NCBI GenBank assembly: GCA_018697195.1
Contig: CM031879.1
Location: 32,128,031 to 32,192,030 of the forward strand
Reading direction: 5' to 3'
DNA: 64,000 bases
Source: Certhia americana
Lineage: Eukaryota; Chordata; Aves; Passeriformes; Certhiidae
A program made the position numbers and the translations under genes. How positions within the stretch are numbered: position 1 is the stretch's first letter; every line of letters starts with the position of its first letter. The notes beneath the pieces were generated by a model. It searched no databases. It worked only from the letters and a program-made list of their open reading frames with translations, and was not told the DNA's origin. Shown in pieces: positions 1-13,080 of the stretch.

Positions 1-3000
1 TGGGAAATAACAAAAGAATGCAGCCTGGCAGCTTACCTTGAGTGACTCGAGTCCTCAAGGAACCAATGCTGTCTACTGACTGGGAGCTCTAGTAGCCCTC
101 TTTAGACCATTACGACCCAGATCCTCTCAACACAGCATCTCTGCTGACCAGAGCACCTTCCCTCAAGCACCAGCTTGAGCCACAAGCTTTTGAAAAGCCC
201 ACCACCAAACATTATGTTCCAGAGTCCTTTCTGACCTTTCTACCCCATCATTATATGGCAACTACGTTACACAAGTATTCACTACCAACTTGCTTCTTTA
301 TCATAATACGTCAAGCATGTCACTCTCTCAAAAACAGGATTACTATGAAGAAGCTGGAGTAAGTGTTCAATGGTTCAATGCTGCTGTAGAGAGCACTGCA
401 AGCCACTCCAGACAGTGCTGCATGTAAGTGAATTTTTAGGAACTGAGTGATTTCTTTCTTCCCAGAAGGCTGGAAGGCTTTTCTTGAACTATCTCAAGTG
501 TGTGCATGTGTGCAACCACACACATAGTAATCCACTGCAGTACAGGACTACCAACAATGGCACACAACCACAGGGAGACCTCTCCTAGTGCAGAAGATCT
601 GCTGCTTTTCCATGAGCACAATCATGGAAAAACAAGCTACAAGTTGCATTTCAGTTTATTTGTATCACATATAGCTGCTATTGCAAATTTCTTGCACTAC
701 CATGTCTGACACCTTGAGCGATCCATGCTTTACTTGTGTAAAATGAGACATTCTATAATTTTAATCCTCCTTCACAGGACAAGCACACCTTGAATCACCA
801 CATGAATAGTTAAATGTGTGACACAACAAATACACAGAAAACAGTGAGGCAAATTCTGTGAGCCAATCTCCCTGTGCTAAACATACTCCTCTGCAACCCT
901 GGTATCTTCCTTGCAACATCTGCTATTCCAGTAGAGCAGCACAGGGAAGCCATGGGGGAGTGACAGTGGGAGTTGAAGAGGCTGCCCTGTATCATTGGGT
1001 TCAATTCTGAAAAGAAGAAAAGCAATCTCTATTTAAGATGCAGGTGTTGTTAACCCATCAAAAGCACTCCTTGTATCCACTGCTTGTAACAAAGTCCAAG
1101 CTGAAGAATTTGCAATAAGAATGTTCAAGAGGTATTGCACCTTCCAGAGCACCAGCATTACTACCATTACAGATCCTACTGTGTTAATCATTAAGAGCCT
1201 GGAAACTCATGTTGAGAGAGAGGTATGACAGCAACACACAGATATATTCACTGACATTTAATACAGTCACTTTGATTAATTATTAAATCTCTAAAATGAA
1301 CTTGGTGCTTGAAATGGCATTTCAAAGGGTCCAATGTTCCCATTAGCAAATTAACTTTACTCTCAACATTTGGCATTAGTTGCTTGGAAACAATTATTTT
1401 AGACATCTAAACACACTTCACTTAATCCATACACCCCCAGTCTGGTTTCCCCACAACCCTGCTCAACAGATTCACATATTTTTTGGTATTCCCTACATAG
1501 CCTGACACTCAATTTTCAAAAATAGTATCTCTGCAGCCACTGAACCTACACTTAATTTCATTCAGTATGCCCAGCCATTTTCAAAGTCAAAAGCATGAAG
1601 ACTGCTCAGAAAGACCATTCAAATTTTATATATTTTATCTATAAAATATACATATAAATACATTAATAAGTATTTCTCACATAGACAGGATTTTTACTTG
1701 GGAACAAATACATGCAGAGGAAAATAAAATATTCAGGCTAGCCAATCAGTCAGTACAGGAAAAGGTTGTACATCAAAACACCAAATGCACCTAAGGCAAA
1801 AGTTTAATAATTGGAAAGAATTTTTGTTTCCCTTAATTAAATAGGCGTCTCTGAAAAAAAAAAAAAAAAGTCATACACACAGTCAATATCTAGCCAGTGT
1901 TACTTAGACAAGCAAAAACTCACTGCTATGAGCATTTGATGACTGTAAGCAAAGAGTAAATACATCTTGCTGACAAGAAGAATTAACTACTTCTTGTTTT
2001 CTTCCTCACTGTTTTCAGAAAGACTTTATTTTGCCTATAAACGCTTTAAATGCTTTGCAGGAAACCAGTTAGTGTGGGATCTGATTTGGTTCAGAAAAAG
2101 CTAAAACCAGGAGGTGCTGCATCAGTGGTGTCCACCTACGAAGAGGGCTTTCAGGAGAGCTGAGGAGGGAGCCCTGGGGTTGGGACACAGCCTCCAGCCT
2201 ACACTTCATGAGCCACACCAGGAAGCCCCACAAGCCCAAGCATCCACCTGACCCCAACAATGAGAGATCAGCTAAGCACCAGTGCTCCTGAATCTGGGCT
2301 TCCAGCAGCGTGTAAAGCTAGAAAAACCCCAGCAGGTCCCACACAGTCCCTTAATAGACACACAGAGGAGGCGGCTGAGACATCAGAAGGAATCTCTGGC
2401 CTTCTACTGAAGACTGTTCCTGTCTGACACACCAATGCTCTAAACATGCTATTTCATTTATAACATTCATCAGTCTCACTTGAGGGTGTATGTGGGCCAG
2501 TCAGATTAGTTTTTGTGGAAATAAATCTCATTCCCTCATTTTTTAAGCTTGGTTTCAAATTAAAAAAAATGAGGAAGTGAAAACAAGTGTTCAATACTTT
2601 ACAACAGTGGTGGTCCCATAGGTGACTTAGTAAAAACAACTTTTACAACACAGAAACACTGGTGCAACATTTTTAGGCAGCTTTAGTCTTAGAATACTTG
2701 AAAAACAAGTTGTAGACAGGCTGACATTTTAAAATCATTTTGTAACTCTGCATCTCTGAACGGCTCCTAGAGTTAAAGGTTATCCAAAAGTCACAAATCC
2801 TTTCCCAGAGTGGACTCACAATCTTGAGATTGAAACACACTGTTCTGTACAGAAAAAAAATACACGGGGGAGAAGGCCCATCTATTTGTTTCCATTTGCA
2901 TATTTAATAAAATCCTATTTAGACAAAACTCTTCTTAGCCTTCACATTCATCACCACATCAAAATAAATTGAAGCTCACATAAAAAGCACACATTGTTTT

Positions 3001-3039
3001 GTCTTCAGTAAGACTGTATATGATGTACCCAAGGAGAAG
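1..3039. other. Non-coding stretch, no gene seen
   Basis: AT-rich sequence with short A runs (for example near 1853-1868) and an AT-only patch around 1621-1665. A donor-like GTAAGC on the minus strand near base 35 has a short open frame beside it but no convincing acceptor. I support no gene here. Confidence 0.6.
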
Positions 3040-3353
3040 GTGGGCTAAGGCTGGACTGAGTGCTAGAGGTATGTCTAGGAAAAAAGTACTTTTCCCTGCT
3101 ACAGAGCAGAGATAGTATGGGCAACATTTAAATTACAAACCAGAATATGTTTCTTCACTGATGTTGTGAAACATTGGAACAAGCTGCCCAAGGAGGTGGT
3201 GAAATCACCACTCCTGGAAGTTTTTGGAAAACCATCTGGATGTGGCCCTTGGGGGCATTGGTTTAGTGGTGAGCTCGGCAGTGTTAGGTTGACAGCTGGA
3301 CTCGATTATCTTAGAGGCTGGTATCTTTTCCAACCTTAATGATTCTATGAAAT
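3040..3353 (+). mobile_element. CR1-type LINE 3' end, plus orientation
   Basis: The 3' part reads like the untranslated tail of a bird CR1 non-LTR retrotransposon: a GGAACAAGCTGCCCAAGGAGG-like block near 3177, a GGACTCGATTATCTTAGAGG-like block near 3299, then TTCCAACCTTAATGATTCTATGA at the 3' end. The terminal ATTCTATGA unit is diagnostic of the family. Most of the element is missing, as is usual for 5'-truncated copies. The left limit is approximate because the 5' part is diverged. It is a fossil with no coding capacity. Confidence 0.85.
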
Positions 3354-4027
3354 GCACACGGACATTGTCCTGTCTCTGGCATCTTCTCACCCAGTACCTC
3401 CACCTCCTGAAACTGAACTATACAGAGTACAGGAAAAAAAAAAAAAAAAAAGGGTGGGGGAGAGAAAGAATCCCCTACAAATTTTCTCCTACATTTCAAC
3501 CGTTCTTCAAGAAATGACAGGGTAAGATTTACTTCACAATTTATCAGCAATTAGAAACTATTCGCAAAAGAAACTGCTGGTGTCCCCACATGCCAAGTGC
3601 TGTCCATCAGATCCTGAGCAGCATAGAAGTATCAACCCCAGAGGACAGCCACGCAGCCTGCAGACAAGCCTGGGAGGGAGGCATCCTCAACACACGCAAT
3701 ACAGAAAAACATCTTCATGTCCAATAAATATTTATTTTCTTATATCCTATGGCAAAATACAGAGCCAAGAAAATAATTTATAGATAAAAACCCAAATACA
3801 TTTGAAGTGGTTTTGAAGATGTTTGAACTCTTGAGGATACAGGAACTTTGCCTGTTAGGGAGATTGCTCATTTTTCCCTGTCCACAATTCAAACAGCCTC
3901 ACTGAGTAGAAATGCAGGCTTATCTATACTTAAGGAGCATCATAATGGGATTTTGTACATGCTTCTCTTGAAATATGTGAAGAAAAGCAAAAAAGTCATT
4001 CAGAAATCAAAAGTCATGATTCCTGAA
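3354..4027. other. Non-coding stretch with A-rich tract
   Basis: It holds an interrupted A run at about 3432-3450 followed by a G-rich patch, and otherwise unremarkable sequence. No gene seen. Confidence 0.6.
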
Positions 4028-4141
4028 ACATATATCTATCTATATATATATATCTATATATCTATATAGATCTATATATCTGTATCTATATATATACACA
4101 CACATACACACACATGCACACACGCACACGTACATACACAG
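4028..4141. repeat. Compound microsatellite (TATC/TA)n then (CA)n
   Basis: About 60 bases of TATC and TA units pass directly into about 55 bases of CA-rich repeat with scattered G and T substitutions, ending in a short GA patch. This is a compound simple-sequence repeat, likely length-polymorphic. It has no protein meaning, although a chance frame through it reads as alternating Tyr and Ile. Confidence 0.95.
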
Positions 4142-7100
4142 AGAGATATCTGAGCTGAAATTTCAGCATCAAGGGGTTTTTTCCCCTAATAGTTGCTCTC
4201 CCAGAAGTTCAGAAGGAGCGTCCATGTCCCATGGACACCAACAGGACTCTCATACAGCAAAGGCAGTCACTCAGTTCTGCATTAGACTTATTCTAATGGC
4301 AGACACAGAGACCAAAGCTTCTGTACCTTTGATCTCCTGCTGCAACCCTAAGTTCCAGATGAAAATGATTTATTCTACAGTGACAGCATCTCAGAAGTTT
4401 GCTTTGCTTCAAGTTCTTCAGGTCCTTCTTTTCACACATCTGAAGAAACAACAATGAGCTGGTCTAAGCAAAAAGATCAATATAAACACACAGCTCATCT
4501 TCTGACATTTCCAATCTTTCATACTCTACCAAAGAACCTGACTTACCCACCCCATATGCATATTCTACATGCACATACAAACGTGCTTAGCTCCTGCCCA
4601 AAAGTCAGTCTGCAACCACAGCATCCCCACTGGCCTCCCTACCAGGGAGCACATATTCATTTGCTTGGATTCTGTAACAGCAATTGGCTTTCATACAGTA
4701 AAGAGCAGCAGTCATCTTATATAAAACTCCATATAAAACCATTTTCCACTCAGAGTGAATAAAAATGAAATAAATAAAAAATCAATGTACTTGGCAGGCA
4801 ATTTAACACATTTAATATTTACTACAGTACATCTATCTACTTCAGGTTTTGCTCCAGTGAAACAGCATTTAGGGTCAGCATCAAGTAAGTCTCATTTTTT
4901 GTCTTTCTTTTCCTTCTTTCCCCACCTCCTGCCCTCCAGCAAGCATTATACCGTTTAAAATGTTAATATTATTATAGGTTACAATTTTAAATTCTAAGTG
5001 AAGGCTCATGTATAAAAGATATTGGCAAGAATAATTGGCTTTTCCAAAGAAAAGAAATCAGCAATAAAGTGTATTAATCAATGATTATTGAATTCTGTGC
5101 TCCAGGTGTCAACAGTGGTCCTTCAGAACCAGGTTTTCCTCTTCAGCTTTAATGAACAAGGTTGAAATAATGCACTGAAATGATGTAGAACTAATCAACT
5201 GTCATTGTTTTCGTTAAGTCTGAGCAATTTCCTTGAGAACCAAAAGAAATAGAACCACCGTGTTCACAAATTCTCTTAGAGGAAACAATACAGATACTGA
5301 TCTCTCAGTTAAAAGATGCTTTATCTCTGTCAGAAATGGGTACAATTCAGACAACAAACACTATGAAGAAACCATTAGAATTACTATTTTGTTATACACA
5401 CACCATTTTCTTTCAGGTTCCAAACTAAAGACCTGCATCAAATCTGTACCAATGTGACTACTCACACTAATGGAGTTACAGGCCTGGCACTTGCAGAACA
5501 AGTCTTTGGTTGGCCTACAGCAAGGCACAGCTGAGACAATACAAAACCTATAAAAAACCTCCCACTGTCAGCTCTGCAAATCTGCTTGATAAAATAAACA
5601 CTAAGCAGAAAAAGTGCAATTACTGCAAACAGATTTTTGAGAGCTTTGTTTTCCATGCAGCAGCTATAAACAAACAAATAAATCCCCCCATGCATTTTAA
5701 GATGCACAGAAAAACACATTAAATCCCAAGACCAGAACCTCTGACTAAAACAGCTGAATCTGCAGATGCAAAGGCTATTTGAACTTCACTTCCTCTGCTT
5801 CTTTCCCAGACAGCTTCCTATTCACATTTTTTTGACCTACCCTTATGTTAAGGCATTCCCAGTGGCCATGGGTCAAGCTTAAATCCAGGACATGTGCATT
5901 TTGAGCTCTAGACTACTAGGCTATGCTGTCACATTTAACAACTGACCATCCCCCTGGCCTGCTGAGCTGCACACATTAGTCTGTTTAAATAAATAAGTAA
6001 GCAGAAAGAGCAGCTGGCAGCCAGAATACAAGTAACTTATGCTTTTTAAAAGTAAAACATGTAAGACCACAAGCAGGTATTTTCCACTTTGCACTAGTAA
6101 GGCACACACCTCTGAATACACCCTTTCCTGTCTGAATATGACTAAAAAGCCTTCTTTTGCCTGAGGGTTTAAATGACTGCACATGGGATGAGTCGGCTTT
6201 CTCCCCTTTGCAACAATGGTTTGATTTTAGGACAAAGCTGCAAAAAAAAATCTTTATTAGACTGCAAATTCAGGAGGTACTGTGTGCCTTTAACTTTATT
6301 TTTCAAGCACTTTATGGGACTTCAGGATATGTGAGAAGAAAAGGGGTCCATGTATGCAATTTAGAAAATATATAACATTTCCACTTTGGGAAAAAAAAAA
6401 AAAAAAATCAAGAAAACAGGGTCACTCAATTGCCCAGGGCCCAGCTGAGGAATTAAAGATCTATATGCAACAGCAGAGAGAAAAGGGGTTGGGGGAGGAT
6501 TAGGGGAAAAAAAAAAAAAAAGAAAAAGCTGCTACAGTAGTACACAGTGGGCTGTGTATAATGCCAATACGTGTGTTCTCTCACTTAGATATTATCACCT
6601 AACCCTTCTCTCCATACCATGTACCTTGTTACTATATTAGACTGAACTTCAAAACTGGACAGATTTTCCAGATTTCACAAGCTGAATTTAAAAGCCTACA
6701 GACAGATAAACCATTCAGTGACCTTCTGGGAAGCATTTTCTAACAGTACAATAATCAAATGAAAAACTCAGGAAAATTCATCTCTTGAACTATTACAGAG
6801 TTTTTAATATTGCTTGTTTCCCAGAGTATTTTATCAGTTTAATTTAATGGTGCACTAAAAAAATATAACTTGTGACAATTTTAACTATTTAGAGAACCAG
6901 TTAAAACAAGCAGAAGTGATCACAAGTGTTTATTAATCACCTTCTGTAGGTTACTCAAAATCAAGTTACATTTTTCTCTTTATTTGTACATGTCTCTGTA
7001 TCAGTTGGTAGTAGTTTACATAAAACTAAGGCATAAAGCTGCTGCTATTAACCATCCACTAATTAATCATATAAGACATACTTACCAAGTCATCAAGACT

Positions 7101-8399
7101 TAAAAGACATTTCATCACAAAATAAGAGCTCACTCACCAAAACTATGTTTTCCTTACCTGAAAATCCACTGACATTTTACCAATGCATGCAATGCCAACA
7201 TATTAAAGCTGTGCAAGAATTGCAATCAATTGCTTTCACAGAATTAAAAAAAATTCTTAATCGCTATTTTGTGAGAAAGACAGAAGATTTGAGCATTTCC
7301 ATATATTTAACTTATTTTCATCCAATGGAGCAGTGTGCTTCCTTGGCCCTGCTCCTCTACTCACACTGATGTAACCTTCTTAATAATTATGCCATGAGCA
7401 ACATTTTTGTAAGAGACTTAAACCAACAGCTAATAAACTTCTTTCACTATCTAAAAGGAAGAAAACAACGTATTGTGGATGGACATGTAGCTGTAAAAAG
7501 CTCAATTATCTGTACAAGACAAAGGACCACAAACTCCAGGCTGTAACTAGAACAGCCTTCAACAGTTTTGCTCAGTCTGTGGAAACAATTTGCATGACAC
7601 AATCTGCCCTATAAAATCCACAGCCTTTCATATTGTTATGAGAGCTTGAGGTCACAGGAGCAGTGAATGAAAAAAAAGATACCAAAAAACTCAAACTAGA
7701 AAGGAGCACTACTTTCTGTCCACCCAAGAACAAAATACAAATACTGAACTGCAGCACACAAATCAAGTACCAGTTATAAACCAAAACTGTTCAGTGCATT
7801 CTTCATCCCTTGTGATATGCTTGGGAGTAACAGCATTTTAAAGGGATGGTGTGCTCTTCCAGCAGACAAACCTCTCCTCTCTGTTCTCCTGTAGTACAGG
7901 GCAGGGTATTCCCTGCCAGAAGAAGACAGCTAAGACACACATGACAATTGGGAGAGCAGCTGATTGCTTTCAAAACCTACTACATTCATAAATACACTTC
8001 TATTTTTGTGAGATGTTTAGCATAAACCAGGAAAAACATAGGTAAATCATAATTAACCTGAATTTCAGAAGACTTCTCTCTTTTTTCCTGGCAGGGTATC
8101 GCAGAAGTGAATGCCGACAGATTTAGAAGTGCTGGGGATGCCTGTGTAACTCCTCTGCAGATCTGTGAAGCCCAGGTGAAATTTGGGTTAAGCCACAGAG
8201 GGAGCATTTCAGAGACTACCAAAATATCATTGAATTCTTGGGGATTTCAGAGTTCCACCACCACGATGCACTCTGTTTAATTACTGATGGGCAGCTATAA
8301 CCACCAGTCTGAACAGCTTTGGTTTCTTCAATTCAGAAGTCATTCTGGTCTCCATTTCGCAATGAAAGGGAGCGTAGCATTTTCATGACAAGCCACGTG
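4142..8399. other. Non-coding stretch, no gene seen
   Basis: AT-rich sequence with A runs near 6386-6405 and 6507-6521. Minus-strand donor-like sites occur near 7080 and 7155 (GTAAGT and GTAAGG), with only a short possible 51-base exon beside the second. At 8100-8180 a minus-strand acceptor after a pyrimidine-rich tract opens a short frame, but nothing confirms it. I do not call a gene. Confidence 0.5.
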
Positions 8400-8720
8400 A
8401 CATTCTACTACCACGCAATGGAAAATCCACATTCCTGCCTTCCAAGCTGAAAATGCCACCAGACGTATTCAGATTTACTGACAACTGACCTGAGCGCTGC
8501 TGCTGCTGCTGGCAGTGCTCTGCCATAGATCCAGGCTCTCTCCCAACTTTCCTTCACAAGCATTTTCTCATTTTCCCTAAACTGGTCTGTCAGATGCAGC
8601 GTCCCTATCAGATAGTGTGGCAAACATCCCTTTTGATTTCAGAGCATTCGGCGCTAATACAGCTGGCACCGCAGCCTGCAGCTGCTGCTGTGACTCATCT
8701 CTTGATGACCTCACAACTTA
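8400..8720. other. GC-richer block with CAG/CTG runs and an AP-1-like site
   Basis: This block has higher GC than its flanks. It contains a GCTGCTGCTGCTG run at about 8498, a second GCAGCCTGCAGCTGCTGCTG patch at about 8672, and TGACTCAT (AP-1-like) at about 8691. An open minus-strand frame crosses it and includes an Ala run, but the only donor is a weak GTCAGT. It could be a conserved regulatory element or an untranslated first exon. No firm call. Confidence 0.3.
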
Positions 8721-10860
8721 ACTGGGCTCCTACAAATGGGGTGCAGGTAGGAGGTCATCAGGGCTTTCAAGTATTTCCTACTCCAACCTACAGAAACCAA
8801 GGGCAAAAAGCATGTATCTCTTTGTATTTAATACATGTTTGTGCACGATTCATTTTTTACTGCATTTACTTGTAATACATTGTGAATACTTCCTTTTCTG
8901 TTTTCATAGAGATGCTACCAACTGACAGAATAGTGACAGAGTTAAGTGAAGAGTTTTACCCTCTGAGAGAGGGACAATATTATCAAAATAAAATAGACCT
9001 GGGCAGCCACAGAGCACGTCAAACACACCCAAAGGAAGCATTTGCAAACAGACTTGAAAACAATTTACTGAGTTAATTCTTCACATCGTATCTGTGTACT
9101 TTTGATTTCACTTTCACAGTTCATTCAAACAGTATTTCCCCCAGAGCTGTCTTAAATCTCTCTTTTCTCCTTTCTGTTTCCAAAGTTTGGCTCTTCCCAT
9201 GGTAATCTTTCCAAGACAGGTCACTTCAACTGTCTCTTATCATCTGTTCAAAGAGACAGACAAAGAATAAATCTAGTTCCTCCCTTCACTGTTCCACAGC
9301 TGCCCACAGTGTTCCCTCACAGGGAAGGGGACATAGGGACTGTTACTACAGAAAGCACTGAAGTGATACACCTGTATCAGATCCTATGGCTACTCATCAA
9401 AATTTACTTCATCATCTTAACTTAAAGGAGATTTTGGTTCATTTATAGTAAATTTTATATCCATAACGTGTTATGAAATTTATGCTATGACATGCTAAAC
9501 CCCATGGAACTGTTGGCTCCATGTTCTCTACTGCATGCATGCGCGCACACACACAAACCCTTAAAAAAGCAAACTACAAGTTCCAGATTTAAGAATTTCT
9601 CAACTTGGCTTCCTTTTGCATATGCATTACAACACAATCTTTAATTACCTGGTCTACTTCTTGCAGGAGACCTCGTTTCATTTAATGCCCAAAAGAAATT
9701 ATTTTAACTACCTGATAAGTTATTTAAAACCTTGCTTTCCCCCATTACTCGAAGTGCAATTCCATACCTTAATTCCCACCCACTATCCAAGCCCTTCTCT
9801 CTGGACAGACATTCATTTCTCCCCAGGTCCTTCTGTGGTGCTCATCACTGTAGCATTTGTTAGCTTAGCAAACACTCATTTATTTGCACAGTATATCTGT
9901 GAAGGAGAGGTACCATTAACTCCTCAAAGGTAGAGAACCAGACAGAGCACAGGGAGATTATCATCAAAGGTATGCAAGAATTGAAAGGCTGCAGCCTGAG
10001 ATGCCTTATGGCTGGATTTTCAGACTACTGAGGCTTATGTAATTTTTATATATACAAACCAAACCTCCCCTGGCTACAGCAACTGGTGCCAGACATCTGC
10101 AAATTCATGCTCTCAAGTGAGGAAAACAAGGGATGAGCCCTAACAGGATTTGGTGCAGCCACTGTCACACCAGCACTACAGCAAAAGTGATGAGGTCCTT
10201 CATTAAGGATTCTTTAATGAGTGGCCAAATGAAGGTCCTAGAGGCACCCTTAGTTCTGTTGCCTTTTAAATCTGGACTATGTGTCCTCAGAATACTGATT
10301 GGTGTATCATTTCCTGGGTTTCAGAAGGAAATTAGAAAACCCTCTGAACAAAACCAGTAGCATTAAGGTGCCTGGGTCATCAGAAGTGTGATCATTGTGG
10401 ACCCCTGTACCCAGTCACAGCACAACCCCTGTGCTTTTCTGCTGAAAAACATTAAACAAAACTACCCAATAATTTCTGTACATATGAGGAGCACCACCAC
10501 ATTTATCTTACAGAACTACGGTGAACAGGTGTGTTTATACTCATGATGATTGTTAATGACAGCTCCTGTCATGCCCTGCTAACAAAACACTGCAATCATT
10601 CAATAAATGTTTATAATCTCGTCAGCAGGGGACTTATATTGTTTCCTTCTTTGTTCCACTAATTGTTTCAAGTTTTCCATTGGAACCAAGGCTGATATTA
10701 AAACTGACACCTCAGTAGTTGCTTCTACCTCTCTCTTTAATCTTAGTTCATAAAAGCTGATATTACATTCACTTCACAATATCCAAAAGGGAAAAATAAT
10801 CACATCACTACATGTTCATGATGTAAACTGACAAAGCAATGATTAAAACCGAGAACTTAC
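8721..10860. other. Non-coding stretch, no gene seen
   Basis: Mixed AT-rich sequence with a short CA run near 9546. No frame with credible splice borders on either strand. Confidence 0.55.
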
Positions 10861-10908
10861 ACATCATTTCAGGAAGTAGGAAGCCCAGATCTCTCGGAAT
10901 TTCTTTGT
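10861..10908 (-). CDS. Weak candidate coding exon, 48 bases
   Basis: On the minus strand a CATTCAG acceptor is followed by a frame reading D/N-KEIPRDLGFLLPEMM and then a perfect GTAAGT donor. Both ends are phase 1. The internal first exon at 17392-17524 also ends in phase 1, so the two could be spliced together. Another frame here has a stronger upstream pyrimidine tract but hits a stop just before the donor. The exon is very short and the acceptor moderate, so chance is a real possibility. Confidence 0.25.
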
Positions 10909-13074
10909 CTGAATGTGAATATCATATATCGTAGACATGCTAAATATAAAGGGTGCCAAAATCTCTAAAACACCAAGTACAAGCTTATACCAGCAGCCAC
11001 TATAAGAAGAGGAAGACCTAGAACAAGTAAATGTCTTGAACAGGGACAATCAGTAAAGAATAGGACTGGAATGTAAATGAAAGAAAAGTAGTACAGAAAT
11101 TGTAAGCTCGTAATTGCTAGCAGGGAGAGGTGTTTCCACTTCATGCAAAGAATTATTTAACTCAGGTCTCATTATTTCAGTGCCTTCAAATAAAGAAGCT
11201 GTTTTTCCTCAAATAACTCCAAAGCAATGTTTTTCTATCCATGATCCGTGCTGCCCCGGGAGGCTAAGGGCCACTTGTAGAAGAACCACAAAGGGTCATT
11301 TAAAAAAGCAATCCTATTACTAACAAAACTGGCTGTTACACCACAGTTTTAAGGAAAAAACAAAATTTTGTGGTCTGTTTCACGAATAATGAAAATGTTT
11401 CATCAAAAAACAGCACACACAGTACCCAGCAAGAAGAGATGCATTGCTCCAGTCCTGCAGGGAGCCCCACAGCCTTGGTTTTAGATGCCACACTAACAGA
11501 CCATGTGACTGGGTATCATGCTGCTGCAGCATAAGTAACAATACCAATTTATTATATGTTAATTATATAAACAACAAAATGCATCTAAGGCCACTATTCA
11601 AACAGACTAAACATCTACAAACACAATCCTCATCTCAAGACTTACACGTTTTAGCTAATATAAACCAGAAAATAAGTAAAATAAGATTTTAATATATGCA
11701 TATTTCTCATGGGCTTAGAAAACCTAAATAATATCACGGGAGGCTGAGGAGCTGCTAACAGTCTTCTTTTTATTACCTACTCCTATTAGTTTGCTTGTCT
11801 ATAAAATGAAGACAGTATGTAATTCTTCTCCTCCACTTAGGTTCCACTGGAAAGAAAACTTTCACTGGCAACCATGACAAGCAAGATGGTAGATAAATGG
11901 GATCATCTCCAAAACACACACATACCTCACCAGAAATCAAGCAATTTTCTGCAGGAGGATGGTTGTCATGATATACAAGACTGAACCAGATTAAATGATC
12001 AATTGTTTAAAAAAAAAAAAAAAACCCTAGGAGTTTTTTAACAATTTTTAACACATGTCTTGAAGAAGATGAAAAAGCAAGAGAAACAGCATGTGGGTGG
12101 ACCCTTATCCAACAACCACATGAATTTTATAAAAAATGGAAAATATTACAGTTGTCACATGGGAAGTCTTAGCAGTGGAAGCAGAGACAACATCACTTGC
12201 TACTGCTTTTGTTTCATTCAGAAAACCCTGAATGGGGAAGTTGACACCATCTGTCCCAGCAATAAAGCTCAAATACAGCAGCTTCCTTTATCACTATGAC
12301 CGGCTTGCAAACTGACACTAGATGGTAGCCCTGTGATGACAGAGTCTGTCTGGACATGGGCATCACACCATGATGAACTGGAGGCATTGAGGCTATCCAG
12401 ATCTCAGGAAAAAAGTGGCTTATGGAAAACAGAAATACTCAAGACCTGTAGTCCGTTAATGAAAATTTCCAGATTCCAACAAACATAAAAGAGTTATTAG
12501 GATGATGGAAAATAAGAAGTTTTATTAAATTTTAGTTATTTTTTATAATATTATTTTCATTGTGTTTTCAAAGTCTGCCATATCCTTCACTCAGGTTACC
12601 AAGCCTTTTCTTCTTGTAGGTTTCAACAAATACTTCAGTTTCTGTGAAAGGTGAGATTTTACTGTACTGACATGACAAGATCTGTGATAGGTGAAGAACA
12701 ACCCCCATACACATGCACATCCAGTTAAACTGCAAGCTAGCAACACACAATCGTAAAATGAAAAGCAGTTGTCCTGCACTCCTCATCCTCAGGATCAATT
12801 AACATCTCTGCAGCTTGTGCAAGAGATACTCAATTCCCTTGTCACCACATGACTCGTAAAATCATTAACTCTTCTGCAACCCCAATCAAATCAGTGAGAT
12901 TGCTGCAAACAAGAACTGTTTGTACCAATTTACAAAATGGAGAATATCTTGACAAGAGTGATGTTGCTACTGACCACAGCATTAAGAAACCATAGGCATG
13001 TCACTGCCCTTAGTGTTTAGTCCTATGTATTTAATACAGCTTTAAAACCACCTCAGGTACAAAATGCAAAGACA
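10909..13074. other. Downstream flank of the minus-strand gene, no gene seen
   Basis: Sequence beyond the likely polyadenylation signal at 13075-13080. It contains an A run near 12010-12025. No supported exon on either strand. Confidence 0.5.
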
Positions 13075-13080
13075 TTTATT
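13075..13080 (-). terminator. Candidate polyadenylation signal AATAAA
   Basis: The plus strand reads TTTATT, so the minus transcript carries AATAAA about 1.1 kb after the stop codon of the terminal exon at 14184-14404. It is the first canonical AATAAA I find after that stop. An ATTAAA variant lies about 45 bases further on (13029-13034). The motif is common by chance, so this is a candidate only. Confidence 0.35.

Noticed and set aside
1..110. Minus-strand CAAG|GTAAGC donor at the window start
   Set aside because: Good donor but no pyrimidine-rich acceptor in the following 150 bases and no distinctive peptide.
3848..4069. Plus-strand frame ending in alternating Tyr and Ile
   Set aside because: The end is a translated TATC microsatellite and there is no other support.
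5510..5722. Plus-strand frame with CNYC and a His-rich end
   Set aside because: The Cys-His spacing does not match a zinc finger and there are no splice borders. A chance frame.
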